In this document: piece after piece, positions 53,110-63,779 of the stretch
How positions within the stretch are numbered: position 1 is the stretch's first letter
Layout: each line of letters opens with the position of its first letter
From: Diploptera punctata
Lineage: Eukaryota; Arthropoda; Insecta; Blattodea; Blaberidae
Direction of reading: 5' to 3'
NCBI GenBank assembly: GCA_030220185.1
Contig: JASPKZ010007295.1
Location: 342,501 to 406,500, forward strand
Length of the DNA: 64,000 nucleotides
Notes under the pieces: model-generated
Told to the model about the DNA's origin: nothing
Seen by the model: only the letters and a program-made list of their open reading frames with translations
Databases searched by the model: none
Translations under genes and position numbers: made by a program

Positions 53110-53420
53110 TACCGCGGACGACGTAGCTTAGTTTAGGATGTACGCTATAAGCAGGAAGATCGCGTGTTCGATACCCGATGGAATCGAACTTTTAAACTAA
53201 TCTAAACCTTTTGTCGGAACCATGGTCCTGGGTTTGACACAACCTCTAAATGAAATGACTGCCAGACGTAGGTCTGTGTTCAGAGGTAAAGGCGGCCGGA
53301 ACGCAGCATTAACAAACCGGCTGACATCTCGTGCCGATTTTCCAGATATGCGGATGCCTTGACTACATAGTACCCTAAAAGTTTCCTAAGGCCTATAATG
53401 TGGTCCTTTACTTTATTAAC
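53110..53420 (+). mobile_element. SINE P4-like, with a different tRNA-like head
   Basis: Body matches P4 (CCATGGTCCTGGGTTTGACA; GGTAAAGGCGGCCGGAACGC), but the head reads GACGACGTAGCTTAGTTTAG, with GCGTGTTCGATACCCGATGG as B box, unlike 56,286. Diverged. Confidence 0.8.
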
Positions 53421-53477
53421 ATAAACATTATTATTATTATTATTATTACTATTATTATTTTACTATATACATCCTAT

Positions 53478-53838
53478 TCGTCCACAGCTGCGGTCTCGAG
53501 GTAGCGTGCTGCCTTGTCACGCAGCGGGTCCGGGTTCGATCCCCGGTCGGGGTAGTTTTTGTGGGTGAGGTTTTTATCGGGTTTTTCCTCACCCGTAAGA
53601 CAAATCTCAGAAAAACTTTAAAGCCCAAACGGTCCCCGAAATCATATGGCCATCTCATCATCATCCTTATCATTATCATCATTATCATCATCATCATCAT
53701 CATCATCCATCACCGGTGTGAAAAGCAACGGGAAGCTACCACACCTTCAATTCCCTAGTAAAGCTGCAAGCATAGCATGAAAATGCCATGATTGCAGTGA
53801 AGGATCTGACTTCGGGCAGAATTACTATGGATGGATGG
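53478..53838 (+). mobile_element. SINE family P1a with 9-bp duplication
   Basis: ACATCCTAT flanks it (53,469-53,477 and 53,839-53,847). Full head, core, expanded CAT microsatellite (53,655-53,708) and ATGGATGGATGG tail. Confidence 0.93.
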
Positions 53839-53841
53839 ACA

Positions 53842-53992
53842 TCCTATCCAGGATGTCTATAGAGTGGAGATAAACAAATACAACAGTAGATGCTCTAACT
53901 AAAAGTTCAATTTCAGTCGTTCTTAATTATTAAAAGTTATTAAATAATTGTTGCATTTGTTTATCTCCATCCTATAGACATACTGAATAGGG
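53842..53992. mobile_element. Short MITE, ~42-bp inverted ends
   Basis: CCAGGATGTCTATAGAGTGG to GAGATAAACAAATACAAC on the left is mirrored by GTTGCATTTGTTTATCTCCA to TATAGACATACTGAATAGG on the right. Its left edge is next to the P1a SINE, whose target duplication overlaps it. Confidence 0.75.
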
Positions 53993-54271
53993 TGTAGATC
54001 GTTTAACATACAAATTTATATGGTTCCTGGTATTCAGAGCAGATGTATAATTATTGTTGTGTTTGTTGTTTGTTTTCTATAGAAGTTCGCTTGTTTAATT
54101 TTAATGGTGCTATGATTAATGATTATTTATAATGATTAAATAAGTCTAAGTAATAAGTAATAGTAAAACTCGAACTCAACAGTTGGCATTCTGATTTTAA
54201 TTTTATTAAGAGGTGTTTGAACTTCTTTCATCACATTACATCTAGGATCTTGTGGGTATATATTTTGTATT

Positions 54272-54953
54272 ACATTCAGTACCGGCACTGAGCAGGGCAT
54301 TTAAACCCACAGGCCAGCCATTTAAATACCCCAGCTACCCTTTTCGTGGCACTTCAGAAAATGGACCATTATTCACAAACTATTAGTCCTAGAAAATTCA
54401 AATTTTGTACATACCTAAAGGAGATATCCTAGTAGGATTTGATGGTGAAATAACTTGGGTGATTGACATCACATGGTATCGGCGTATCAATTTCAGGAAG
54501 TGGAAGTTCATCTTCACTTTCACTTTGTGAATCTTCTAATTCAGGAATCAGTTCATCACCTGAATCATCATTATACAAAATATTCACTAATTCTTCTTCA
54601 GTAAGATATTTTTCTTTCGCCGTGGTTTCACTCACGCACAAACAACAGCGCGTTAACGAGAAACATATACGACTGCATTGGAGCCTGGCGTCAAGTTTGG
54701 GTGAACGAATTCCATGTGTTGTTTGTCTTAAAAATAAAAGGGGATTCACCATGGTTAAACGTGTCAAACGGGAATAGAAAATGTATATTTACATGCCATC
54801 TATGATCTCCAAGACATACTAAGCCAACACAATATTTAGGCGCCGAAAATAAAGGTGATATGTTCACGCTCACTCTAAAACGAGTTAACTGACCGACGGC
54901 CGCATACACGATAGTCTCTTTAAACGCCTTAACTGGTTTACGGTACTGAATGT
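54272..54953. mobile_element. Inverted-repeat element with acidic piggyBac-like frame
   Basis: ACATTCAGTACCGGCACTGA (54,272) and ACATTCAGTACCGTAAACCA (right end, read inward from 54,953) form imperfect ends of about 36 bp; both continue to a TTTAAA. Carries the fragment at 54,429-54,650. The superfamily is not certain, because no TTAA or TA duplication is clear. Confidence 0.65.
54429..54650 (-). pseudogene. Acidic N-terminal transposase fragment, piggyBac-like (uncertain)
   Basis: Minus strand encodes EKYLTEEELVNILYNDDSGD, ELEDSQSESEDELPLPEID and a stop at 54,429. Acidic N-termini starting with L-T-x-E-E-L are common in piggyBac-like transposases, and the 39-kb element has a comparable acidic block. 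Nothing of the catalytic core is seen. Could also be unrelated acidic coding sequence. Confidence 0.4.
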
Positions 54954-55124
54954 GACAATAGGTTGTGTATGTCCATTGTTGCCTGCATTCATGTCTCTTC
55001 TACAAATATAAGTTATAGACCTATTATATTATGTGACATGATGATGAAATACCTAAAAATACTGAAATAACTCATGATTTTCAATTAAGAGCAAAACATT
55101 TCGTTGTAAAATATTTTGGAAGGA

Positions 55125-55390
55125 AGTAAAGGAAGTACAGTGCAGTAGATTTTCGATAGGCCTACTTAATAGAACCTCAGTGCAGGAAATTAAAGAATAC
55201 CAACAAAATTGGCTAGAGCATGCAAGAGGAATGACTAAGGACAGAATCCCTTGGTAGGTTTTTAAACTACAAACCGACGGGTAAACAAGACATTGGACAA
55301 CTGACAAGATGAAGACTATAGACTCATCTGGAGGATACAGGAACAGTCTAATAAAATGCCTAAACCTCAACTGTTCATGATGTTATGATA
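55125..55390 (+). pseudogene. Non-LTR retrotransposon 3' coding remnant
   Basis: Plus strand encodes VQEIKEYQQNWLEHARGMTK followed by DRIPW, then KPTG-like and DSSGGYRNSLIKCLNLN in other frames. The W-x-E-H-x-x-R-M ... R-I-P pattern is the usual linker after the RT; the end resembles the LEDTGT tail of RTE-B-like elements. Confidence 0.65.
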
Positions 55391-55414
55391 ATAGAACCTC
55401 AAACCTTTTTTTTT

Positions 55415-55795
55415 TTTTTTCAAATGCCCCAGGTTTGTCTTTCGACATTCCTGATTTCTCTCCTGGCATGGCGTACTTGTAACCCACTCGTGAGGTTGGG
55501 GCGCCTGGAAGGCGGGGTTACGTTGCCTCGATGATATGATGGGTGATGATGATGATTAATGGTGCGCCAGGAGAGTCCCTAATCCTAAGCTTAACCTAAG
55601 ATGAATATGAATGATGATGATTGCGATGGCCATATGATTTCGGGGACCGTTTGGGCCTTAAAGTTTTCCTGACAATTGTCTTAAAACCCCGATAAAAACC
55701 TCACCCAGAAAAACTGTCCCGACCGAGGATCGAACCCGGGCCCGCTGCGTGACAAGGCAGCACGCTACCCCGAGACCACAGCGGTGGACTCAAAC
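55415..55795 (-). mobile_element. SINE family P1b
   Basis: Near-identical to 50,655-51,035, with a 20-bp deletion at the GTGAGG block. Left end is AAAAAAAA-rich (the minus-strand poly-A-like 3' end). Confidence 0.92.
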
Positions 55796-56276
55796 CTAAA
55801 ATAATAAATCGTAATAAGTCGCTTAGGAAAATCTGTGGAATACTCCAAGCCCACCATTTAATGACGGTCCTAACCACCTGATATATGCCTATTAAAGATC
55901 GTGGTTAAATAAAATACTAGACATGCTATAGTATTTAGTTTATAATTTAAACTGGTACGGATGATCTATTTAAAGCACTGGCTGGAGTACATTTAATTCC
56001 TGTTAACCATTTATTCAAATATGTATGTGTATTGCCTATGTGCAAATGCCATCCATTATACTTTTATTTCGTATAGAGGACTTGGCGGATAGATATAGTT
56101 TATTCTCAATTTAAACAGTATTAATGGTGCTTTGACAAGAACATTATTTTTCCCAACTGTTTTTTGACCGAATAAAGTGCAAATACGTAGAACCAAATTT
56201 TGTATTAACACAATTTATGACTGGACACGGTAAATTTGGACATTATTTGGAACGATTTAAAATAGGTACAGATACC
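55796..56276. other. AT-rich stretch, no gene seen
   Basis: Nothing recognisable. Confidence 0.35.
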
Positions 56277-56285
56277 TGTATTTGC

Positions 56286-56594
56286 GGGTGCACGCCGTAG
56301 CCTATTGGTTAAGGCACTGAGCTACAAGCCGGAGGGTCGAGGGTTCAAGTCCCGTTGTGGTCAGGATTTTTAAACTGACTCAAACCCTCTGGCGGCACTA
56401 TGGCCCTGGGGTCGACTCAGCCTCTAATGGAAATGAGTACCAGACGCTTGTTCTGGGGGTAAAGGCGGCGGTCACGCAGGGCTAACAACCCGGCTGACAT
56501 AAAGTGCCGATTGTCTAGAAAAAGTGGGAGCCTTAACCTCCTACTACCCCAAGGGCCTCCGGGCCTGTTGTGGCATCACTTTACTTTTTTTACA
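56286..56594 (+). mobile_element. Full-length SINE, family P4
   Basis: TGTATTTGC flanks it (56,277-56,285 and 56,595-56,603). Head GCCGTAGCCTATTGGTTAAG and GAGGGTTCAAGTCCCG; body CTCTGGCGGCACTATGGCCC; end GGCATCACTTTACTTTTTTT. Confidence 0.94.
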
Positions 56595-56603
56595 TGTATT
56601 TGC

Positions 56604-57298
56604 AAAAACTCCAGGGAGACTATCTCACACCTGTTATTTGAGTGTCCCACATTTGATTCCAAAAGACATGAATTTATTTAAAAAATAAGTTAGTGCCATA
56701 ATAGATTTCAACTGCCTTTGTCAAATACTTTATGTAAGAAGTGTTGCTATAGAAAGCTGTGTAACTTCAACCATCATATTTTTAAGAGACTGAGTTAGTT
56801 TTTTCTTGGGTTTGTTAATTAATTAATTTGTTCATATTACGTTATTATGTAACGCTAGAAATTAACCATACTCTAAATTATTGTAAATAATTACTTGTAT
56901 TGTAACTAAAACCCTAACATACCGGATGGTGAAATAGGGTTCATATTATTGGAGATTCAATAATAAAAAAATAGACTCAATGTACGCAATTTACTTCTGC
57001 AGACCACACTACGTAAAGGGTTGTATACTTATATTATTTACCAAGAGGATTAAGATAGTGCACATTTTGTTTGCGTTGCGTATAGACTATATATGATGTG
57101 TAGAAAGTTAATGACATATAGCTTCATCTGTCCAAAAATTCCAAGGGGAATGCCAGGCTTAACGTCCCCAACAGAACCATATCGTTATCATCGGTACCAC
57201 ATGTCTCGCATAGAAATTAGTATTTAATCCAAGTATCCAGGGCACAATCTAAGGATTATAAGTAGTGCACTATAAGTTCTCAGACTGAATATGCTCAA
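56604..57298. other. AT-rich stretch, no gene seen
   Basis: Nothing recognisable. Confidence 0.35.

Positions 57299-57299
<1 letters not shown>

Positions 57300-57387
<88 letters not shown>
57300..57387. repeat. (CT)n microsatellite
   Basis: About 88 bp of CT repeats with one break near 57,336. Confidence 0.97.
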
Positions 57388-57390
<3 letters not shown>

Positions 57391-57804
57391 AAGTGAAATT
57401 TCTACTTTCGTACGCACTTGTATTATCGCCTCACTATGATGCTTAACAAGCGGCTCGCTTTGTTTCCTCGCAGCTGTTATATGATATTAAAATACAAAGA
57501 TATCGACTGCCGCGACTACCACCATGTTGCCGCATTGCTATTCTTCCCTCAGTTTCAATTAAAACTCGGAACGTGGAGCAGCCGACCCAGTTATAAAATT
57601 GTATACCATAATTAATTGTTATAATCATCAGTGATTTATCGTGATATGTAGCTCGAATAATAATACAATATCTGCATATTATATTTGTTTAATATATAAG
57701 TGATTTCAACATATGCGGCCATGGAAAAATATTTCAGACCGAACAGTAAATAATAATAATAGTAATAATAATAACAATACCCTCCATGGTATCTTTACCT
57801 TGTC

Positions 57805-58116
57805 GTGGTGGAGTGGCTTGCGTGCTTAAATGATCCTGAGAGCTATGCCGGCGGTAGCATTGCTGCCGATAGGGTTACCCATGCCGGACTGGTCGAAGGT
57901 GATAAGCCAGACGAAAAAAGTACCTTGGGCGAAAGAGTGACGATCTTTCACCGTAAAAATACAACCGTCAAGAAATGCGGACATGGGTTCATCTGGGGTA
58001 AAATTTTCCGGAGGTCAAATAGTCCCCCATTCGGTTCTCCGGGCGGGGACTACTTCAGGGAACCCATGCCAAAGGCTCAAACACAGGGACATGTTCCTAG
58101 GAACATGGAATGTTAG
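57805..58116 (+). CDS. RTE-A 5' open frame (leader or ORF start)
   Basis: 103 codons: MVEWLACLNDPESYAGGSIA, then ADRVTHAGLVEGDKPDEKST. It overlaps the endonuclease frame in a different register. It might be the original N-terminus of the main protein cut off by a 1-bp shift, or a separate leader frame. No domain is recognised. Confidence 0.5.
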   Translation: MVEWLACLNDPESYAGGSIAADRVTHAGLVEGDKPDEKSTLGERVTIFHRKNTTVKKCGHGFIWGKIFRRSNSPPFGSPGGDYFREPMPKAQTQGHVPRNMEC

Positions 58117-59113
58117 GACTTTATACAATAGTGGGGCACTAGAGATATTAACGCGGGAACTAGATAAATCACCCTTGGATATAGTCGCTTTACAGGAAAT
58201 TAGGTGGCCAGGAGAAGGTAGTCAGGAATCAGGAACCTTTGCATTATTCTATGGGGGTGCAGAAAGACCTGCATTTGGAACGGGTTTTTTAGTCAGAAGG
58301 AGGATCCTATCCGCTATCCGAGATATTAAGTTTGTTAATGATAGGATATCATACATAATTCTAAAGGGTAAACGACATGATTTTATAATTGTAAATGTAC
58401 ATGCCCCCACAGAAGATAAAGATGACAAGATCAAGGATGAGTTCTATGAAGAATTAGAATGCTTATTTGATAGCCTTTCACGATATCATATGAAAATTGT
58501 CTTAGGAGATTTTAATGCAAAAGTGGGGCGGGAAGATATATTCAAACCAACAATAGGCAAATTCAGTCTTCATGAAGATAGTAACGACAACGGGGTTAGA
58601 TTAGTCACATTTGCCACATCAAAGAATCTGATTGTTAAGAGCACAACATTTCAGCATAAGGATATTCATAAATACACCTGGACGTCCCCAGATGGAGAAA
58701 CTCGGAACCAGATAGATCATGTATTAGTGGATAAACGCTGGCACAGTAGCATCATTGATGTTAGATCAGTTAGAGGGACAGACTGCAATTCGGATCATCA
58801 TCTGGTCAGAGTGAAAATCAGACAACGGCTATCGCTTATGAGAGGAACGAATGCTAAAGATGATTCTGTAAAATATGAATTAAAAAACTTGAGAAATGAT
58901 GAAATGCGGCAAGAATACCAAATCAAAATTGCTAATAGATTTGAAGTACTGGAATCTTCAGATGACAATGTGGCAAACGAAGAAGAACCTGATATAAATA
59001 AAGAATGGGAGGCTATAAGAGATACTATTAAATTATCAGCATCAGAAAGCATTGGTTGTTTAAAAAAGAGGCAAACAAGAAATGGTTTGATGAGGAATGT
59101 GCCGACATTGTAA
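58091..59113 (+). CDS. RTE-A endonuclease domain (APE-like)
   Basis: The frame opens at 57,983; I prefer the Met at 58,091 because it lies just before the domain. It encodes the apurinic/apyrimidinic-type endonuclease that nicks the target site. Motifs in order: FLGTWNVRTLYNSG, VALQEIRWPGEGS (catalytic Glu), FIIVNVHAPTEDKDD, IVLGDFNAKVGRED (Asp/Asn pair), RNQIDHVLVDKRW and GTDCNSDHHLVRVKI (terminal Asp-His). All the residues expected of the family are there. The frame leaves the element's main register near 59,080 by a 1-base shift and stops at 59,111. Confidence 0.9.
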   Translation: MFLGTWNVRTLYNSGALEILTRELDKSPLDIVALQEIRWPGEGSQESGTFALFYGGAERPAFGTGFLVRRRILSAIRDIKFVNDRISYIILKGKRHDFIIVNVHAPTEDKDDKIKDEFYEELECLFDSLSRYHMKIVLGDFNAKVGREDIFKPTIGKFSLHEDSNDNGVRLVTFATSKNLIVKSTTFQHKDIHKYTWTSPDGETRNQIDHVLVDKRWHSSIIDVRSVRGTDCNSDHHLVRVKIRQRLSLMRGTNAKDDSVKYELKNLRNDEMRQEYQIKIANRFEVLESSDDNVANEEEPDINKEWEAIRDTIKLSASESIGCLKKRQTRNGLMRNVPTL

Positions 59114-60362
59114 AGAAAAGAAACTAGCAAAAATTAAATGGTTACACCAGCCAAATGAGGTAAATTTAGAGCAGTTGGGTAGTATTAGACGGGAAACCAC
59201 TAAGTTACTAAAGAGTAAAAAGAGGGAATATTTGAGAGAGAAGATTAATGATCTTGAAATGAATGCAAAAAATAGGAACATTAGAGAATTATATCAGGGA
59301 ATTAGTATAGAGAAGAAAGGGTTTCAGGCTAGAACAAACATAATTCGAAATGAAAATGGGGATATGATTGCAGATTCTAGGAGTATATTAAATAGATGGA
59401 AAAGTTACTTTAATCAGCTATTAAATGTACATACAGAACAGGACATTGAGGAGGATAAGTTACAGACAGCAGAAATGCTAGTCGCAGAGCCAAGTGCATT
59501 AGAGGTCGAAATGGCGATTGAAAAATTGAAGATGTATAAAGCATCAGGTTCAGATGAGATCCCAGCAGAACTCATAAAATCAGGAGGAGAAAAATTGATA
59601 GACAAAATACGCTGGTTGCTTAGTATGATTTGGGAAAAAGAAGCTCTTCCAGATGAATGGAAGGAATCAATTATCGTACCAATTTATAAGAAAGGAGATA
59701 AAACTGATTGCAACAACTACAGGGGCATCTCATTACTTTCAACTTCATACAAAATTCTTACAAATATATTAGTAAGCAGACTTACTCCCTACATTGATGA
59801 CATTCTAGGAGATCATCAATGTGCATTTAGAAGAAACAGGTCTACAACAGATCAGATTTTTAGTATAAGACAGATTTTAGAAAAGAAATGGGAATATAAT
59901 GGCACTGTACATCAACTATATGTAGACTTCAAAAAAGCATATGATTCAATTAAGAGGAAGAAGTTATATAGTATCCTGCTGGAGTTCGGAATTCCTAAAA
60001 AGTTAGTTAGACTTATACGAATGTGTCTAAATGGCTCAACGAGTAGGGTGCGTGTAGGCAAACAGTTTTCAGACACTTTTGAAATCCAGAATGGGTTGAA
60101 GCAAGGAGATGCACTATCTCCTCTACTATTTAATTTTGTACTAGAGCATGCCATTAAATCTTTAGAGAATGAGGAAGGCTTACAACTGAATGGTATTAAT
60201 AAGCTGTTAGTTTATGCTGATGATGTAGTACTATTGGCCGATAGCGAGGAGATACTAAAGGCCAACACGCACACACTATTGAGTAACACTAAGAAATTAG
60301 GACTGGAAGTAAATATCAGTAAAACTAAATATATGGTCACAGGTAGAAATTCAGTTATATAA
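59097..60362 (+). CDS. RTE-A reverse transcriptase domain
   Basis: 421 codons. It makes cDNA at the nicked target. Motifs in order: KASGSDEIPAELIKSGGE, YRGISLLSTSYKILTNIL, RNRSTTDQIFSIRQI, motif A LYVDFKKAYDSIKRKK, motif B GLKQGDALSPLLFNFVLE, motif C LLVYADDVVLLADSEE, and SKTKYMVTGRN. It is complete through the palm; the first Met is not a natural start, since this is the middle of a polyprotein. It ends early because of a 1-base change near 60,357 (the 413-1,965 copy reads YNGHGQLM through this spot). Confidence 0.9.
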   Translation: MCRHCKEKKLAKIKWLHQPNEVNLEQLGSIRRETTKLLKSKKREYLREKINDLEMNAKNRNIRELYQGISIEKKGFQARTNIIRNENGDMIADSRSILNRWKSYFNQLLNVHTEQDIEEDKLQTAEMLVAEPSALEVEMAIEKLKMYKASGSDEIPAELIKSGGEKLIDKIRWLLSMIWEKEALPDEWKESIIVPIYKKGDKTDCNNYRGISLLSTSYKILTNILVSRLTPYIDDILGDHQCAFRRNRSTTDQIFSIRQILEKKWEYNGTVHQLYVDFKKAYDSIKRKKLYSILLEFGIPKKLVRLIRMCLNGSTSRVRVGKQFSDTFEIQNGLKQGDALSPLLFNFVLEHAIKSLENEEGLQLNGINKLLVYADDVVLLADSEEILKANTHTLLSNTKKLGLEVNISKTKYMVTGRNSVI

Positions 60363-60378
60363 TGGAAATGGACAGCTA

Positions 60379-61021
60379 ATGACAAATGAGGGAAATTTTG
60401 AGGAAGTGGCTGAATTCAAATACCTAGGAACAATAATCACAAATAGGAATGAGACGCACAAAGAAATTAAACATAGGCTCAATTCTGGAAATGCATGCTA
60501 TTATGCATTGCAGAGACTCTTGATGTCCCAACTCCTTTCAAAAAACGTTAAGCTGAAAATATATAAAACTATTATTCTACCAGTTATATTATATGGGTGC
60601 GAAACATGGACTCTTACTTTAAGGGAGGAAAGGAGATTACGAGTATTTGAGAATAAAGTTCTTAGGAAAATTTTTGGACCAAAGAGAGATGAACAGACAG
60701 GTGAATGGAGGAGACTACATAACAATGAACTACATGGTCTTTATAGGAAGCCCAGATATAATAAGAACAGTAAAGTCTCGTAGACTGCGATGGGCAGGAC
60801 ATGTTGCACGTATGGGGAATGAAAGACGTGCATGGAAGCTTCTTGTAGGAAAGCCAGAGGGAAAACGCCCAGTTGGTAGACCAAGAATGAGGTGGGAGAA
60901 CAACATTAACTATGATTTGAGGGAAGTAGATTATACAGGGAATGATTGGAAAGCATTAGCTCAGGATAGGGATGTATGGAGAGCTTATGTCCGCGCGGCC
61001 ATGAACCTACGGGTTCGATAG
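60379..61021 (+). pseudogene. RTE-A thumb and C-terminal tail, frameshifted
   Basis: 60,379-60,783 encodes NEGNFEEVAEFKYLGTIITN, LPVILYGCETWTLTLREERR and VFENKVLRKIFGPKRDEQT. A 1-bp insertion near 60,750 (AGGAAGCCCAGA for AGGAAGCCAGA) moves it out of frame. The tail continues at 60,647-61,021 as RTVKSRRLRWAGHVARMGNE, KLLVGKPEGKRPVGRPRMRW and AYVRAAMNLRVR. This tail is the part kept in almost every truncated copy. Confidence 0.9.
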
Positions 61022-61369
61022 TGCCAGTGAGTAAGAGTAATAATAACAATAATAAAAATAATAATAATAATTTCAACTTGGTGTTGTATGAATATTAAAT
61101 TTATGTAGACCTACAAGCTATATAATGTAGGATTTAAATTATTTGATAAGTGAATACACATATAATTTTAATTTTAAAGGTTAAACAATACCAAACAATA
61201 ACATAAAAATTAAATAATAACATAAATATAATCAATGTCTTCTGTCCTTGTGTAATAAACACCCATAGCACTATGAGAAACGTGACAACACTGCATGTCA
61301 AGCATTGCCGCGCGGCACCCCCTTTTATATAAACGGTTAACCATCAGAGTGAGGCAATAATACGTGATC

Positions 61370-61720
61370 CATACTACCTAGGACTTATAGGAATACAACT
61401 CGTGGGGAAAGGATTTGTATCTCTGGTTTTCACCACACAAGGGCGTGGAGGATTTCACAATGAGTGATTTGTTCAACATCGGGACTACCTACTAGACAAC
61501 ATGATAATTTAAGACTAGACATTCCGAGACGAATATGAAATGGAAGATTGTGAAGGCCAGATAGTGTTTTGCGACCATTTTGGCCTTAACACTTCCTGAC
61601 ATTCGTCTTATAGATGAAAAAAAAAATTGAGGAAACTTCCCCCAGGAAGGATGTCCCTAATAGTGACCACCGGATACTGAAAATTTCACAATTTCCACTA
61701 ATTCGGCTATTGAACCCAAC
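61370..61720 (-). mobile_element. Diverged SINE P1 core relative
   Basis: 61,530-61,640 resembles the P1 core read in reverse (GAATATGAAATGGAAGATTG; GGCCTTAACACTTCCTGACA; CCCAGGAAGGATGTCCC), without a recognisable tRNA-like head. The left part (ACACAAGGGCGTGGAGGATT) recurs at 63,870-63,960. Confidence 0.6.
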
Positions 61721-62337
61721 ATGCTAGAGATTATTTTTTTTATAATGGTAAGTTGCATGCCAATGACTCTTGCTTTGTAAACAATCACTACTTCCTGAAA
61801 AGTTAGTTTTACATGGCCTGCTTTCAATGAGAATAAAACCTGTTCTGGAGATGTGTATTGAAATGTGTAAGTGCTTGGAACCACAAATCACGCATTGTTC
61901 AAATAACTAGGCAAACCTTTGACAAATAATGACATTCTAGGAAACTAACGTCTTTGAAAGAATTTGCAACTATACACGTGAAATAGTAGCTCGTTAAAAG
62001 TGTGGTAGCGTAATGTAGCAGATCCGAGGAAGAGTTTGAAAAAACATGGCACTGCCGATTTATTTTTTTAATTACAGAGATTTTTTATACATCTATCTCA
62101 AGTGCATTGCATATTACTTTTGTGCGATTATAAATAATATACATTTTATTTAATTTTGTTTGCATTAAAAAATTGCTTCTAAAATCCTTCAATGATTTTT
62201 TAAGATTATCCAAATGGTCATTGTACGTACTTACTAGTAATGAAATCTCTATGAATGTCACCAATACATGGATATAATTGTGTTTAATGGAAAAGTAAGG
62301 ATGGAAGGGAATTTTATCAATATTTCTATTTAACCTT
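61721..62337. other. AT-rich stretch, no gene seen
   Basis: Nothing recognisable. Confidence 0.35.
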
Positions 62338-62349
62338 ATGATTATATCT

Positions 62350-62694
62350 TTTAAACTCCTGGCGCGACAGGCCTACAAGGCCCTTAGCCTAGCAGCCGGC
62401 TGCTGGCCTCACATCCACATGTGTCAATCACAGAGTTAGATGATCAACAGCCAGTGTAGGGGTGACATGTGGTTAGCATGTCGAGTCCCCCAGCCGTTAT
62501 AGCTGGTTTCCTCAACCTGGAGCCGCTACTTATTGTAGCTACCCAACTGCCTCACGATGCTGGGTGGGCACCGGTCCCATACTGGCCGAAATACCATGAG
62601 AAAATTTCTTCCCCCATGGAGACTCGAACCAGCGCAAGTCCCGTAGCTCTGCGCCAAGGCTTCCTACCTTAACCGCTCGGCTACGGCGCGGGAC
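62350..62694 (-). mobile_element. Full-length SINE, family P3, with 12-bp duplication
   Basis: ATGATTATATCT flanks it exactly (62,338-62,349 and 62,695-62,706). On the minus strand the head reads CGCCGTAGCCGAGCGGTTAA, with GCGCTGGTTCGAGTCTCCAT. This is the class-II arrangement of Leu/Ser tRNAs with a long stretch between the boxes. The 3' end (left) is TCGCGCCAGGAGTTTAAAA-like. Best P3 copy. Confidence 0.94.
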
Positions 62695-62860
62695 ATGATT
62701 ATATCTAGGTAGTTTAATAATGAAAATTCTAATTTGTGGCATTAGAGATATAATTAATTATCCTAGATTATGAAATTTATGGTTTTGGGAGAAGAATTAA
62801 GTATTTGGCAAATAACTAGATTTGAAGAAGCATAGCTATCTCTTTTACCTTAATTTAACC

Positions 62861-63742
62861 CCTTACTTACTTACTCACTGGCACTATCGAACCCGTAGGT
62901 TCATGGCCGCGCGGACATAAGCTCTCAATACATCCCTATCCCGAGCTAATGCTTTCCAATCATTCCCTGAATAATCTACTTCCCTCAAATCATAGTTAAT
63001 GTTGTTCTCCCACCTCATTCTTGGTCTACCAACAGGGCGTTTTGCTTCTGGCTTTCCTACAAGAAGTTTCCATGCACGTCTTTCATTCCCCATACGCGCA
63101 ACATGTCCTGCCCATCGCAGTCTACGAGACTCTAAATGGTTCTTATTATATCTGGCTTACTATAAAGACCATGTAGTTCATTGTTCTGTAGTCTTCTCCA
63201 TTCACCTGTCTGTTATTTTCTCTTTTTGGTCCAAAATTTTTCCTAAGAAACTTTATTCCCAACTACTCGTTATTTCCTTTCCTCCCTTAAAGTAAGAGTT
63301 CCATGTTCCGCACCCATATAATATAACTGGTAGCCGAAGAAATAGTTTTATATATTTTCAGCTTAACGTTTTTTGAAAGGAGTTGGGACATCAAAAGTCT
63401 ATGCAATGCATAATAGCATGCATTTTCCAGAATTGAGGCCTATGTTTAATTTCTTTGTGAAGCTAATTCCTATTTGTGATTATGGTTTCCTAAGTATTTG
63501 AATTCAGCCACTTCCTCAAAATTTCCCTCATTTGTCATTAGCTGTCCATTTCCATTAGGCTATATACTGAATTTCTACGTGTGACCATATATTTAGTTTT
63601 ACTGATATTTACTTCCAGTCCTAATTTCTTAGTGTTACTCAATAGTGTGTGCGTGTTGGCCTTTAGTATCGCCTCGCTATCGGCCAGTAGTACTACATCA
63701 TCAGCATAAACTAACAGCTTATTAATACCATTCAGTTGTTTA
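62861..63742 (-). mobile_element. RTE-A non-LTR retrotransposon, 5'-truncated at the RT catalytic motif
   Basis: The tail at 62,861-62,878 (reverse AGTA repeats) is followed by an intact C-terminal frame at 63,093-62,884 (KPEAKRPVGRPRMRW). Similarity continues to about 63,742, beyond the region encoding YADDVVLL. Small indels break the rest. Confidence 0.9.
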
Positions 63743-63779
63743 ATTTAACCCCTACCTTTGGAAATACATAAGCCTATAC

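Larger units (their letters stand above)
57780..61037 (+). mobile_element. RTE-A non-LTR retrotransposon, near full length
   Basis: Runs about 3.26 kb from CCCTCCATGGTATCTTTACC to the GTGAGTAAG tail. A 14-bp duplication TAATAATAACAATA flanks it (57,766-57,779 and 61,038-61,051), although this lies in a low-complexity TAA tract of the target MITE. The 5' region contains CTTGTCGTGGTGGAGTGGCT and an open frame at 57,805-58,116. One long coding region encodes endonuclease, RT and tail. Short tandem-repeat tail, a single long coding region and an apurinic-like endonuclease fit the RTE group (inference from domain order and sequence character). Confidence 0.9.
57423..61360. mobile_element. TA-flanked MITE (copy 2), split by the near-full-length RTE-A
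   Basis: Left end TTATCGCCTCACTATGATGC with TA at 57,421-57,422; right end TTATTGCCTCACTCTGATGG read inward, with TA at 61,361-61,362. Without the insertion the element is about 666 bp, against 661 bp for copy 1 at 18,267. Substitutions between copies are scattered, so they are independent older insertions. Confidence 0.93.

Noticed and set aside
57300..57387. GAGA-type regulatory element from the long CT tract
   Set aside because: No gene or promoter is near; it is a plain microsatellite.
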